Source: Tritrichomonas musculus
Lineage: Eukaryota; Parabasalia; Tritrichomonadida; Tritrichomonadidae
NCBI GenBank assembly: GCA_039105265.1
Contig: JAPFFF010000013.1
Span: 3,162,001-3,226,000, forward strand
DNA length: 64,000 nucleotides
Reading direction: 5' to 3'
Part shown: positions 41,801 to 51,862 of the stretch, piece by piece
Layout of the letters: each line of letters starts with the position of its first letter
How positions within the stretch are numbered: the first letter of the stretch is position 1
Program-made: the position numbers and the translations under genes
Notes under the pieces: model-generated
The model's input: the letters and a program-made list of their open reading frames with translations, nothing else
What the model was told of the DNA's origin: nothing
Databases searched by the model: none

Positions 41801-44800
41801 CTGAATCATTTAAGACTGGAATGATTCCATATTTAGGAATAATTATTCCACTAGTCCGAAGTATTCAAGATGAAGATACAACTGTAGATTTATTATACAT
41901 ATTATATGTTAATTGTTACAAGAACAATTTCAATGATGCAATTAATTCAAGCAATACAGAAGATTCTAATGAAATGTACAATTTTGATATCGTTGACATA
42001 TTAATTCAAATGGTGAATGAAGGCAATTATAAAGCTATTCCAAAAATAGGTGCATTAATAGCATATATAAAGGATATAGCTAATTATGCACATTCAATTA
42101 TTAATATGTGCACTTTTTGTCTTAATAGAACCAAGAATCCGTGTTTCGAATCATCTTTGAATTTGGATGATGTTGTTGACGTTTTGATCAATTTAAAACA
42201 AATGATTAAAATCAATTTAAACAAAGGTAAATATTTTGCTAAATTTTATTCGACAATACATAAATCTCTTGAAAGTTTTCCAGATCAGTTGGATAGATAT
42301 GAATGTGCTAATGAACGACTTCCTATTCCCATTGTAACAAAATCTAAGATTGGTGAAAGAAGAAATCCAAGAGAAGTAAGAGATGAATATAAAAAATTAT
42401 TTGATGACCATTTCACTGATGAAAAAAGACTCTTTCTTCAAATGTTTAATAAAGTTATTGAAGATGAAATAAGTCCATCATATATAAATCATTGGCTAAA
42501 TTATCTTAAAAGCTTTTGTATTAAAAGATCATTGAATCATATTATACAAAAAGTTTTTCCTTTAGCAAAAGCCAATAAAAATTTTGCTGATTCGATTTTT
42601 AATTGTGCTTTTCATTCAATGATTTATGCTCTTAAAGAAATTAAAGATACAAAGCAACCAAAATATGAACAATATTGTGACATTTTCTCTCGTGCCATTT
42701 TAAAGATGCTTCCTAAATGTTCTTTTGATTCACATGCAATTTTAACTAATCTCATTGAATTCATGGATCGTTGCGGACTTCCTATCATCAATCCTAGTGA
42801 TTTTAAGTGTCCAATGACATCTGTGTTTTCTAATAAACCATCAATATCTTTGCGTTATGCACTCATAAACTTTGAGAATGATATTAGAGATGCTCAAAAT
42901 GATCTTCAACTTGCGTTCTTAAATGTTGGTTGGCTTGATAATTATCAACAATTTTCTCGGATATTTAATGTGCCAAACAACAATAAGTATCAACTTCCTA
43001 TTTTCACAGGATCAAATGAAGATAGATCGCATGTTGAAAGGGCAAATTCATTCTTCATTGAGTACTTTAATGAAAATAAAATTGATTATGATACGTTCAA
43101 TACAAATTTCACTAATGAAATTGACAAATGTCATAACAAAGTAATTTCTCATATTTTCAAAGCATCAGCTTTAATTCGAAAATGTTGGAACAATCAAAAC
43201 GAGCCAGATTTAAGTGAACAAATATTGAATGAAATTAATCTTGGATTTGAAGCGCTTGGTATTGAAGATGGTCCTCGTTTTTCATTTGGTTCTTCTTCTG
43301 TTATTCAATCTATAATTTATGGACAACAATTGATTGAATTGAAAGAAATGTTTCTTTCAGATGGTAAAGAAAATAATTATGATTTCAGATTTAAAAATTC
43401 TCTTTCTTTAATTAGTTTTCTTCCTCCGATATTGATGCTGAGAATCATCACAAAAGGAAACGTGAAAGATTCTCTTCCTGAGAAAATCAAGCTTCTTTCA
43501 CTCTGCAGGAAATCGAATAGATTGGATTTAATGAAGAATTATTTCGACTTCTTTAAATTCGATGAAAATCTTCCTGTTGAAATTGAGTATGAAATGATGC
43601 ATTATAAAATTGCTAACAACTTAATTGAAAAAGAAGATGAATTTGATACTTTATTGAGTCACCTGAAAAAGGCACCAAATCATGATTCAGAAATTTTTAA
43701 GAAGATGATCCTGTTGACGAATTATAACAGAGCTTTGTATTACGCTTATTCATCAAAAAGTGACAATAAATGGGAAAAAGTCGTCGAAATATGTAAAAAA
43801 TTAGAATATCCTAATGCAATCAACCTCTTGGGATCTGCAACTTTGAAACTGTTTGAAAAAGCAACTGACAACAGCGAAAGAGTTATGTTACTAAAAACCG
43901 CAATTCAAAACTTGGCCAAAGCAGCAATCATGGCCAGCCAGTCACGAATATCCAACCTCCTGCTTATCAACCATCTCCTATTCAAATACTATAATTACGA
44001 CGACAAAACCACACAAAGAAGCAAAAACAATAATAAAAATATTAATAACAATAACAATGATAACGATAATAACAATAATAACAATAACAATAACAATGAT
44101 AATAACAATAACAATGATAATAACAATAACAATGATAATAACAATAACAATGATAATAACAATAACAATGATAATAACAATAACAATGATAATAATACTG
44201 TTAATAATGATTCTATTTTGTATCCTAATGATGTTGATTTTCATGCCGATATAAATGAAATTAAAAGTATTTTGGCAGATGTTCCTTATCATTTCTATGT
44301 TGACATTGTTAGTCAGATTATCTCGTACATTCCGTCACTTAAGAAAGGCCCATTCAAGGACTACATGATTGAGTTTTTGTTCGATCTTTTTGTTAACTAT
44401 CCAGAAGGAGTTATCTTTGACTACACTTACTCGATCTTCAGTGACAAACGTAAGTTATCAGACTCCAAAGAGATCATCAACTCGCCCATTGAAGAGATCA
44501 GGGACAAACTCAGCAACAAGAAAGGTCTCGATGTGTACTTCAAAGAAGGGATTGAGTTGACCAATCTTTTATACGTTGTCAACAACAACTTTTTCAGTGT
44601 AAGTATCAACTTTTTGACGAAAATCAGGGAATATCTATATGGAGAGATCATTGGTTCCCATGATTCTGACTCTGTTAATGAATTCTGTGAAACGTTACTT
44701 AAGAACTTTATTGAAAATCATGTTAATCCGTTTTCAGAGCTATGTAAAAGCATTCCAAGCAGGAAATTCAAACAACTTCCACATGAAAGAGAAGTCATTC

Positions 44801-46419
44801 TAGATTATTATCAAAATAGTGATCAAGGAAACTTTGTCAAAATGGAGGAAGACATTAGAAATCTAAAATCACAATTTCTTTTGTTGAAAGATTTTCAAAG
44901 AAAGCGCCAAATAATAGGTGAACAACTAAATAAAAAAGAAGATGAACACGAAGAATTCTTAAATAGTCAAGTTGGTAAGGAAGTAATTGATCGTGAAACA
45001 ATGGAAAGATTTAATTTAGAATTAAACAAACTGAGAAAAGAAAATAGTAGCTTGTACAGTGAAGAAATTAAATGTAAAGAATTCATTCAAAAATTGTATG
45101 ATGATATTCCTTTTTGTATTGAGCAATTAAAGCACCAGATGGATAAGCTAAATAAGCCATCACAGCTGTATATTTTAGCACCTGGATTGAAGCAAACGAG
45201 AGACTTGAAATTACCGGTTTTTGGTCAGAATCAATTCAATGAAAAAACTGTTTTAATTCATAAATTTGTTTCAAAATTCACTAATTTCATGTCACTTAAA
45301 AATCCAAAGAAAATAGCAATTCAAGGGAATGATGGTCATACTTATTCATTCATTCTGAAGAATTCAGAAGATCTTCGAAGTGATCAACGAATCATGATCT
45401 TCTTCAAATTCATGAATCAAGTCCTCAGAAACAAAATCAAAACATATTTGGTCGTCCCTTTGACATCTAGATTTGGAGTCATTCAATTTGTTAAGAACAT
45501 GACTGAGCCTATTGAATTGATTAAATTTTATCGTAAAAAGGCAGAAGTTGTTGATAATAAAATAGCTGGGTTTTACCTCAATTGTGAAGTGAACTTTTTA
45601 ATAAATAACGGACCAGTTTTGATTCAAAAAAGAACGAAGAAGAGCTTGCATGCTAAATTAACAAACATTCAGCATCTTGAAATATTCCAGGAAGTGTTGA
45701 AGAAGACATCAAAGAGAAGCACAGATTTACGTGAATCTTTTTGGTCTTTCAATTCAACAAGTGATTCATGGTTGAAGTTTGTTAAGAATTACACAATTTC
45801 ATGTGCATTGACATCAATTGTTGGCTACATCATAGGAATTGGTGATCGTCATTTAAAAAACATAATGATTAGTAAAAAGGACGGTTATTTAATGCACATT
45901 GATTTTTGTGATACATTCGAAATCAATCAAATTCGAGTTAGAAATCCTGAACTTTTCCCTTTTCGTTTGACTAGAAATATGGTCGATGCTTTTGGCCCTT
46001 GTAAAAGTAATGGCACTTTTCGTATTTATTGCGAAGAAGTACTCGAAATTATTAGGAAAAATAGAGAACAAATTATGAGTATTTTGAACGTTTTTATTGC
46101 TTCGCCTGTCACCTCGAATTTCGATCAGACAAAGTTCCTCGTGTCAAGTGAGAGTGACATTTCTAACGTTCAAAAAGAAATGAAATTCAAAATGGAAAGA
46201 GTCGCTAAAAAAGTAAATGGAACTGATTACGCAATCATCCTTCCTAAGGACTATGAAATAATGGACCGTTTCCATGGATTGAGTAATGATGCTGAAGTTA
46301 ATGAAATTAGTAACATTCAGCCTCTTTCAGTCCAAGAGCAAGTAAGTAGATTGATAGAAGAAGCTACAAATGTTTATAACTTGGCAAATGGATTTACAGG
46401 ATGGGAACCTTGGAAGTAA
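38842..46419 (+). CDS. giant PI3K-like kinase (TOR/SMG1 class)
   Basis: The 2,525-residue protein starts at the first ATG, 38842 (MIYSFHISDNFGD); the frame upstream to 38797 opens with TTG. The N-terminal two thirds are HEAT-like helices, with a TOR-like stretch near 800-1010 (NVFRILGYLGARPLL, then ALEALINMLIISKCDLIETY). A D/N-rich insert lies at about 1728-1785. The kinase end has YSFILKNSEDLRSDQRIM (ATP lysine near 2170), VGYIIGIGDRHLKNIMI (catalytic D near 2334), HIDFCDTFE and FPFRLTRNMVDAF. The FATC tail is SVQEQVSRLIEEATNVYNLA then GWEPWK. The kinase core and FATC resemble TOR and SMG1 about equally. I cannot place an FRB domain. DFG reads DFC, while Lys, Asp, Asn and the metal Asp remain, so activity is plausible. 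Likely a growth/nutrient or RNA-surveillance kinase. Confidence 0.92.
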   Translation: MIYSFHISDNFGDINTEYKKFKESIFKNWCESSELSIQFEENKLINSIEIILKEQKENQDGSTPNENITDDDLVRALIGAKTLSKYSILNQDVCVHFFTVIESKFFTSIQKRRFFFKCVAKECKNRTQYIWDNFIKDFNSKFLTTSEEQSDTTESILNSIIYIDFLLKYAPDFCGSISSTIYDRLFQILQNDSIKYTSDLTYDILDLTNQTLDTYFNYDDNKFYANYVIELFQLFFEKVDSIFYPEIDFSQILGIESTIKKLAILAVIFENYTNLNNDQKNSITQFLNGISYQDPEIQCLLTRDLIYQKLASEKVDLESFRSLFSLDQNSSEKVVCGQLQNIKLLINKCPGIFDNITRQQIVKVISSCLISKNSFVIKSALDLLNSFCLHVSQKQVNEKVRIEFDTSQVIRDLNTVDLPLDYMHVIKLMLEKSKETFIQKLHHSFISNPVKTLSFLYAAINDNSISGGLIELINGLPDNDNLKMQIEQDVFNLIRNKDDNSFAPFIHAKLFPDKFYNEKNIDRLFHLLLCNSSEKVKLSIIHCFNETINIDVINQYNLSNKFGSGSNSKFVFLVSNFSSHKIQTETIKFLCNLYKIDHKLNFISLFNKYLEFFLPFTESTKEKESFDSSKYLLSLKKLSFISDFLPFIFDAYPNIYGKYFLPFFDFTMDFLNLIVNDKGGYVKRSKLLSITPPKTFFQSKFYMSSFCSLIKALDVILTNNADIVRPYFADVIISCTNNLKSGISDLETIHILNLLNKTLEKMKLEEISQILKDQNIDNLYNIVFMTGSRFISPEINQNVFRILGYLGARPLLVKEEPTYNNFDDKDQFDIDFKSQIVQFNKRRTCDNIYFTICSNSIFRIFEDKNLNHSHIFALEALINMLIISKCDLIETYCKKCLFFFNLLLDKSGIYDKNKFVPLLGLMIKAAKNTVDKVVEDKSYFSPLYVDKDELEKEKILSVSTQECILGLVQLLEKLWNYGSYQTVKLLAESFKTGMIPYLGIIIPLVRSIQDEDTTVDLLYILYVNCYKNNFNDAINSSNTEDSNEMYNFDIVDILIQMVNEGNYKAIPKIGALIAYIKDIANYAHSIINMCTFCLNRTKNPCFESSLNLDDVVDVLINLKQMIKINLNKGKYFAKFYSTIHKSLESFPDQLDRYECANERLPIPIVTKSKIGERRNPREVRDEYKKLFDDHFTDEKRLFLQMFNKVIEDEISPSYINHWLNYLKSFCIKRSLNHIIQKVFPLAKANKNFADSIFNCAFHSMIYALKEIKDTKQPKYEQYCDIFSRAILKMLPKCSFDSHAILTNLIEFMDRCGLPIINPSDFKCPMTSVFSNKPSISLRYALINFENDIRDAQNDLQLAFLNVGWLDNYQQFSRIFNVPNNNKYQLPIFTGSNEDRSHVERANSFFIEYFNENKIDYDTFNTNFTNEIDKCHNKVISHIFKASALIRKCWNNQNEPDLSEQILNEINLGFEALGIEDGPRFSFGSSSVIQSIIYGQQLIELKEMFLSDGKENNYDFRFKNSLSLISFLPPILMLRIITKGNVKDSLPEKIKLLSLCRKSNRLDLMKNYFDFFKFDENLPVEIEYEMMHYKIANNLIEKEDEFDTLLSHLKKAPNHDSEIFKKMILLTNYNRALYYAYSSKSDNKWEKVVEICKKLEYPNAINLLGSATLKLFEKATDNSERVMLLKTAIQNLAKAAIMASQSRISNLLLINHLLFKYYNYDDKTTQRSKNNNKNINNNNNDNDNNNNNNNNNNDNNNNNDNNNNNDNNNNNDNNNNNDNNNNNDNNTVNNDSILYPNDVDFHADINEIKSILADVPYHFYVDIVSQIISYIPSLKKGPFKDYMIEFLFDLFVNYPEGVIFDYTYSIFSDKRKLSDSKEIINSPIEEIRDKLSNKKGLDVYFKEGIELTNLLYVVNNNFFSVSINFLTKIREYLYGEIIGSHDSDSVNEFCETLLKNFIENHVNPFSELCKSIPSRKFKQLPHEREVILDYYQNSDQGNFVKMEEDIRNLKSQFLLLKDFQRKRQIIGEQLNKKEDEHEEFLNSQVGKEVIDRETMERFNLELNKLRKENSSLYSEEIKCKEFIQKLYDDIPFCIEQLKHQMDKLNKPSQLYILAPGLKQTRDLKLPVFGQNQFNEKTVLIHKFVSKFTNFMSLKNPKKIAIQGNDGHTYSFILKNSEDLRSDQRIMIFFKFMNQVLRNKIKTYLVVPLTSRFGVIQFVKNMTEPIELIKFYRKKAEVVDNKIAGFYLNCEVNFLINNGPVLIQKRTKKSLHAKLTNIQHLEIFQEVLKKTSKRSTDLRESFWSFNSTSDSWLKFVKNYTISCALTSIVGYIIGIGDRHLKNIMISKKDGYLMHIDFCDTFEINQIRVRNPELFPFRLTRNMVDAFGPCKSNGTFRIYCEEVLEIIRKNREQIMSILNVFIASPVTSNFDQTKFLVSSESDISNVQKEMKFKMERVAKKVNGTDYAIILPKDYEIMDRFHGLSNDAEVNEISNIQPLSVQEQVSRLIEEATNVYNLANGFTGWEPWK
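44026..44200 (+). repeat. AAC/GAT trinucleotide microsatellite inside the PIKK gene
   Basis: Within the coding sequence, units of AACAATAACAATGATAAT repeat in frame, encoding NNNNND-type repeats of about 55 residues just before the FAT-like region. The frame is preserved, so it is a disordered coding insert that can vary in length. The frames on both strands here are mere shadows of it. Confidence 0.9.
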
Positions 46420-47699
46420 AAATATATATTTCATATATTATTTTGTTAAATTTTTTTTAAATAATTAATTTATTCGAAGTAGTTTATAACAAAGGAGTAT
46501 ATACCTTATTTTATTATTACAAATAGTTTTGGCTAAACATTCTTCATTTTTAAATATAATTTATAAAACTAATTAAAATATTGATTTATTTTAAAATAAT
46601 AACGAAAATTATTATTCACATCAAGAAAAATGTATATTATTATGGTTAATGTCTGTCGAAAAAAGTATAAATTTTCGATTTACCTTAAAATTAGAAGAAA
46701 AAATGGAACAACAAGGCAAAAAAGCATAATAATTATTTATAAAATGTTCAAATATGAAAGTTTAATATATATATTTTTTAAAATATATATGAATTGAATA
46801 GTCCATCACATATATTTCCTAAACGGCTGTATATATATAAAGAATACGTAAAAAGATGGTTTTTTTATAAACTATTGAAAAAATTTCATAAAAAATTTCA
46901 TTAAAGAATTCATCTGTTATTTATTCTTTATATTTCATGAATTCAAAAGTAATAAATATTGTGACTATTTGCCAATAAAAATTTTTCACTTACGATAAAA
47001 GCTTTATTTTAATAATATTGGAAAAACTATATAAATACAAAAAAAAAAAAAACATATAAAGTATAATTTTTGTTTTTCTGTTTATTAATTATTTTAGATA
47101 CGAAAAGATATAATTTTATCGAATTCAATCATGAGTATCGTTCTAAAAGATTATTACTGGGTTTTAATTAAAAAATTAATAATTTCTCTGTTTTTAATTT
47201 TATATGCTAATTGCAATGCTGTTTCAAAAAAATTTCATTATAATTACATTAATCATAATTTAAAAATATTATGAAATCAATGAATTTAGAATTTTATTAA
47301 AAATTATAATTTGAAATATGATTTCAAAATAAATATTAAATCTCATTTGAATAGAATTATTAAAATTGTATTTAAAGCAGTAAAAAAAAATTGAATTAAA
47401 ATTGTTTATTTTAGATTTTATGAAAAAATGAATTATAAAATTATGTTAATAAAAATAATAAAATTATATATAAAAAATTAAATAAAAATCTTTCGTATAC
47501 CATTGGTATTATCATCGGATTCATTAAAAAATAAATTTTTGAAATATAATTAATTAAAATTTTAAATATCATTAAGGATTTAATTATAATTTCATTTGAA
47601 AATAATGTTAAGAACTATATAAAAATAAAATTAGTAAAACTGAATGTAATATTGAATTTTGAATTATGTAAATAAAATAGTGGATAAATGATATTAGAT
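46420..47699. other. A/T desert, no gene seen
   Basis: About 1.3 kb of near-pure A/T sequence after the PIKK stop. The only visible texture is short homopolymers and AAATTTTATTAAAA-type words. No frame of note. Confidence 0.5.
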
Positions 47700-49209
47700 C
47701 CAATTTCAATATCTTTCATTGAAAATAAAAGTCTAAAAATATTAAAATTATTTTTTTCAATTGCAATATGAATTGCTTCTTTATAAAATAATTAAACTTA
47801 AATTTCATTAAAATTAGAAATTTTAAACTGTATTTTTTAAAATGATATTTTCTAAATTCTGTGAAAATATCGATATAAAAATTATATTAATTTTTATATT
47901 TAAATTTTATTAATAAAGAATAATCAAATTTTGTAAAAAAACAAATGGAATTCCATGAAAAGCACAACAATAATTTTGTGAAATTGGTAATTTATTAAAT
48001 GCTGTTAAACTTATTTTTAAAATGAAATAAAAACAAATAATTAAATTGTATTAGAATATTATCAGTAAAATACTACTATTTGAAAATTATAATTGAATCA
48101 TATTCAAATACTTGAAATTGCAATTCCATTAAAAAAAATATGTTTTGAAATTGCATAAACAAAAAAAATATAACATAGTAAAAATTGATTAGAAATCCCA
48201 TTAAATTTTATAATTTTGAAATTGTATTAAATAATATTTAATTATGAAACTCCATTCAAAATTTAATGAAATGGTATGATATAAATATTAAATAAAAATA
48301 TAGTAAATAAAAAATAATTATAATATCATTAATAAAATGTATTTAAATTGAATTAAATTTTATATTTTGAATGCTAAAAATATTTTTTATTTTTGAATCT
48401 TATTAATACAATTTATAAAATATCATTAAATTTAAATATGAATATCATAAGCTTCGATAAAATTAAAATTTCATAAAATTCATTGTTTGGAATATAATCA
48501 AATAAAATTAAAATAAAATACTATTTATAAAAAATAAGTAAAAATTATTCTTTCATTGATATTAATTTCATATTTTGATAATAAAAATTGAACTATCTCA
48601 AAATTTTGTTTTTCAATTGCTATCGCCAATGCGGTTTTATTAAAAATAAAATTAAATATTATTTAAAAAGTATTATTATTAAATTGTACTAAAAGGATAA
48701 AAAAAGAAATCTTATAAAAATAAATTGAAATTTTATTAGTAAAATAAAACAAAAATTGCATAAAATATTTAAATATCTTTAAATTATATAAACTTTGAAT
48801 GATTGTAATTGAATTAATGTTCAATAAAACTTTATGAATTGTGATTAAAAATGTAATAAAATATAAATGTTTTAACGCAAAACAAAAATTTAAATTATAA
48901 CATTATAAAAAAACTAAATTAAATGTCATAAAATTTGGGTATTATAATTTCATAATCAGGATAAATTTTATTAAAAAATATTTGTAAAATTCTATTAAAA
49001 AATAGTAATAAACATAATAAAAAAATATCATAATTGAAACTGAATTATAATGTTTTTAATTAAGAATGTTATCAAAATATAAATAATTAAATATCATAAA
49101 AAATATTAATAATTTGTTTTAAATTAATATCAATTCCTTTTTTATCAAGTAAAACTTTTACAATTTTTGTATTTCTTTTTTCAACGGCAATATGTAATGG
49201 TGCTTCAAT
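47700..49209 (-). pseudogene. isolated ankyrin repeats stranded in A/T-rich DNA
   Basis: On the minus strand, three short stretches each encode one clear ankyrin unit: 49209-49124 (IEAPLHIAVEKRNTKIVKVL then LDKKGIDI), 48642-48551 (NKTALAIAIEKQNFEIVQFL then LSKYEININ) and 47785-47700 (YKEAIHIAIEKNNFNIFRLL then FSMKDIEIG). Between them lie about 480 and 770 bp of A/T-rich sequence full of stops. They lie downstream of, and on the same strand as, the DUF3447 gene ending at 49544, whose relatives carry ankyrin repeats at this place. I saw no trichomonad intron consensus at their edges. Most likely this is a decayed ankyrin tail with simple-sequence expansion between surviving units. Confidence 0.7.
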
Positions 49210-49543
49210 ATTAAAATATTTATAAATAGAAATATTGTTTAATTAAAAAAGCAAATTTCATTTAAAACAATAATATTTTTGAATTCTATTCTAAAAATAA
49301 TTTGTTAATAGAATAAAATATTTGATATAAATTGTATGAAAATATTTTATTTGTTAATATATATTTTGGCATAATTAATAATATTTTTGAAATGTTGGAA
49401 TTTGTATATTGATATCTATTAAAAATTGCAAATTAAATATTATTTAAAATATTTATTTCAAACTTTATAAAAAATGTCAATATAAATTGAATAAAAAAAG
49501 TAGAATTTGAATTTTATTTATTGAAAAATATTTTGAAACACGA

Positions 49544-50731
49544 TTAACGTTTGAATTTGAAATGATATGAAATTTCCAAAAAATGAATTTTATTTAACAG
49601 ATATAAACAATAAATATGTCTAACATTAACATCAATACTTGAATTTTTTAAAAGATAATCAACAATATACCAACAACTATATTTGCATAAATAAATTAAT
49701 AATTTTGATTCATCAATATCATTCATTAGATTTTCATTTATATTTAAAAAATTATGATATTGAAAAATCAATAATAAATGATTTTCTTTGATAATTTCTT
49801 CTTTTTCGACATGATTATCTAAAATATAATTCATTATATCATTGTGATGGCATTTAATTGATTCATTTATTACTAAATCTTCAAATATTAATTCAATATT
49901 TTCTTCTAAAATATGAATTAATTCTGAATTATTACTATGAATAACAAAAAACCATGAATAATGGTTACATTCAATTTTATTCAATCTTAAAAAACGAAAT
50001 ATTTGAATTGATCCAAAAAATATTGAATAATCAATTAATGTTATATTCAATTTTTCCATTAGATATGGATTTGTTTCAAAAATAGATGGTTGAACTATCA
50101 TATCAAGTGGAATATTGGTTTTATTAAAATAAACAATGAATTCATCAATCAGATCATTTCGTATTAAATGATAAATATAGCCATCATTTTCACCTATTTT
50201 TCTTTTTTCATCAAAAGATATTAAATCCAAATTAATAAGTTCAGGATTTTCTTCTTCAATTTGGTTAATTAATTGTATGTCGCAGAATGATTTAAATTCT
50301 GGATAGAAATATTGAAGATAATTCATTCTGGCATATTTTCCTTTTTTAATTTTTGCAAAAATTTCTTCATCTGGAGTTAAAATATTTTCTTTGAAAAGAT
50401 ATAAAAGAATTCTTTTGTTTCTTTTGAATATATTGAATATGTAAAAATTGGTAAAATATTGTTTCATTTTTCCTTCATATGATTTCAGAATTTGTTCAAT
50501 TTTGATTATAAAATATTGATTGCGGTGATGATTATATGATATTTTTGAGATCATTGTTAGAACATTGTTAAATAAAATTTCATTTTCGGAAATTTTTTGT
50601 TCATCAAAATATTTAATTAGATTTTGGAAATTAATTTCATCATTTGTTTCATCATCAAGAAAATTAAGTAGAGTTTGTTGAATATTTTTCATTTTTTCCA
50701 ATGGTTCTTTGATCAATGTTAAAGTTTTCAT
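49544..50731 (-). CDS. DUF3447 protein, copy 4
   Basis: The 395-residue protein starts at ATG 50731 (MKTLTLIKEPLEKMKNIQQT). It has all the family blocks: ISYNHHRNQYFIIKIEQIL, KRKIGENDGYIYHLIRNDLI, TLIDYSIFFGSIQIFRFLRL, KCHHNDIMNYILDN and SSIDVNVRHIY. It ends in a short divergent tail (LLNKIHFLEISYHFKFKR) at the point where relatives enter ankyrin repeats. Isolated ankyrin units lie 0.3-1.8 kb further along the same strand, so the gene was probably longer. The present frame is intact and could be expressed as a truncated protein. Role unknown. Confidence 0.8.
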   Translation of the reverse strand: MKTLTLIKEPLEKMKNIQQTLLNFLDDETNDEINFQNLIKYFDEQKISENEILFNNVLTMISKISYNHHRNQYFIIKIEQILKSYEGKMKQYFTNFYIFNIFKRNKRILLYLFKENILTPDEEIFAKIKKGKYARMNYLQYFYPEFKSFCDIQLINQIEEENPELINLDLISFDEKRKIGENDGYIYHLIRNDLIDEFIVYFNKTNIPLDMIVQPSIFETNPYLMEKLNITLIDYSIFFGSIQIFRFLRLNKIECNHYSWFFVIHSNNSELIHILEENIELIFEDLVINESIKCHHNDIMNYILDNHVEKEEIIKENHLLLIFQYHNFLNINENLMNDIDESKLLIYLCKYSCWYIVDYLLKNSSIDVNVRHIYCLYLLNKIHFLEISYHFKFKR

Positions 50732-51042
50732 GTAATCAAAAAAAAAAAAATATATAATGGGCAGAAATTTGCTAAAATTAAATGATTTTCAATAAGATGT
50801 TTCAATTTTATATTTCTTTTGAAAAAAACAATCAGATTTTATGAAAGAGAATTATAAGATGCGTGTAAACTTCTAATAGGCATTGCCAAAAAATGTGTGG
50901 ATTCAAAAATATTTTTTTTTTAAATATGTTTGTAATATTCATTTTTTTCTTTAAGGTATAAATCCATTACGTTAAATAACTGCTAATTAAAATGATATGC
51001 AATATAAAGAACAATAATATATATATAACGTATGTATAAAAA
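50732..51042. other. intergenic, no gene seen
   Basis: A/T-rich with a 13-A run upstream of the DUF3447 start. No initiator-like box close to that ATG that I can see. Confidence 0.4.
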
Positions 51043-51248
51043 CAAGTGAGTCTCTCAATTATCTAGGTAGTGAAATTGAGAGAATAAATTATTCAAATAT
51101 TTTTTACAAAAACTATTTTATCTTATTAAAAATAAGATATATTTCATTGATTTGAATATATTTATATTGTAAAATATAATAATTATTATTTTAAATGAAA
51201 AAAAAAAACATTTTTTAATTTCAATGATATTTGAAAGAGACTCACTTG
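51043..51248. repeat. 206-bp segment bounded by 13-bp inverted repeats
   Basis: CAAGTGAGTCTCT at 51043-51055 is mirrored by AGAGACTCACTTG at 51236-51248. The arms continue with partial pairing (CTCAA/TTGAA). No target duplication is visible outside, so whether this is a MITE is uncertain; alternatively it is a hairpin-forming element. Confidence 0.5.
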
Positions 51249-51263
51249 GAAGTTATTATCTGA

Positions 51264-51464
51264 GGGTTTATTGAAATTCCTCTATCTTGCGGCCAAATAT
51301 TATGTTCATTTGTTGGTGTGACAAAACTTTTTGGAGATTATAAGGGGAAATTTCAGTCACAAAAAAAGAAGTCTGGCAATTTGTTGGATGATCCAATGAA
51401 AAAAAATAAAGTTTGCATGGCCAACCATCTTAAATTTCAAACAACACATAGAAAATTTCTATGA
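51264..51464 (+). other. 66-codon open stretch without an N-terminal ATG
   Basis: Just outside the inverted repeat the plus strand is open and GC-richer, reading IPLSCGQILCSFVGVTKLFG then DYKGKFQSQKKKSGNLLDDP and ending near HRKFL. It looks more protein-like than its surroundings and may be a gene fragment. No family recognised. The rest of the spacer to 51862 contains a poly-T block at about 51540-51600 and nothing else evident. Confidence 0.3.
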
Positions 51465-51862
51465 GTTCATTCAAAAAAATGTATTGAAATAACTAGGAAA
51501 TAATTTCAATACTTAGAGATATTTCAAAAGATTTTATTTCATTTTGATATAATTTTATTTTATTTTATTTTATTTTATTTTTTTTTTTTTTTTTTTTTTG
51601 AAAGCTTCTCAGAATCCACTTCCATCTTATTGAATACACTTCCTAGTTTTTTTATTGATGTTATATATATTTAAACGATGAAGTGTTAAATGTAAACTTC
51701 AGAATCATAGAAATTTTCTCAGAAATACAAAACTTTTTCCGTGAATATCATCATCTCAATTCTATACATTTCTATACTGATTTTCTTATCAATTTTTAAC
51801 GTATTGGATTTGTATCTTAAAATATTTCATAAAGAAAAAGAAAAAAGTGTTTTTTTTTTTAT

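Noticed and set aside
43978-44292. Minus-strand and alternate plus-strand frames of Ile/Val/Leu repeats
   Set aside because: They are shadows of the D/N-encoding microsatellite within the PIKK gene.
47700-49209. Standard trichomonad introns between ankyrin units
   Set aside because: I did not see the conserved GTAYGT start or ACTAACACACAG-type end at the edges of the coding islands.
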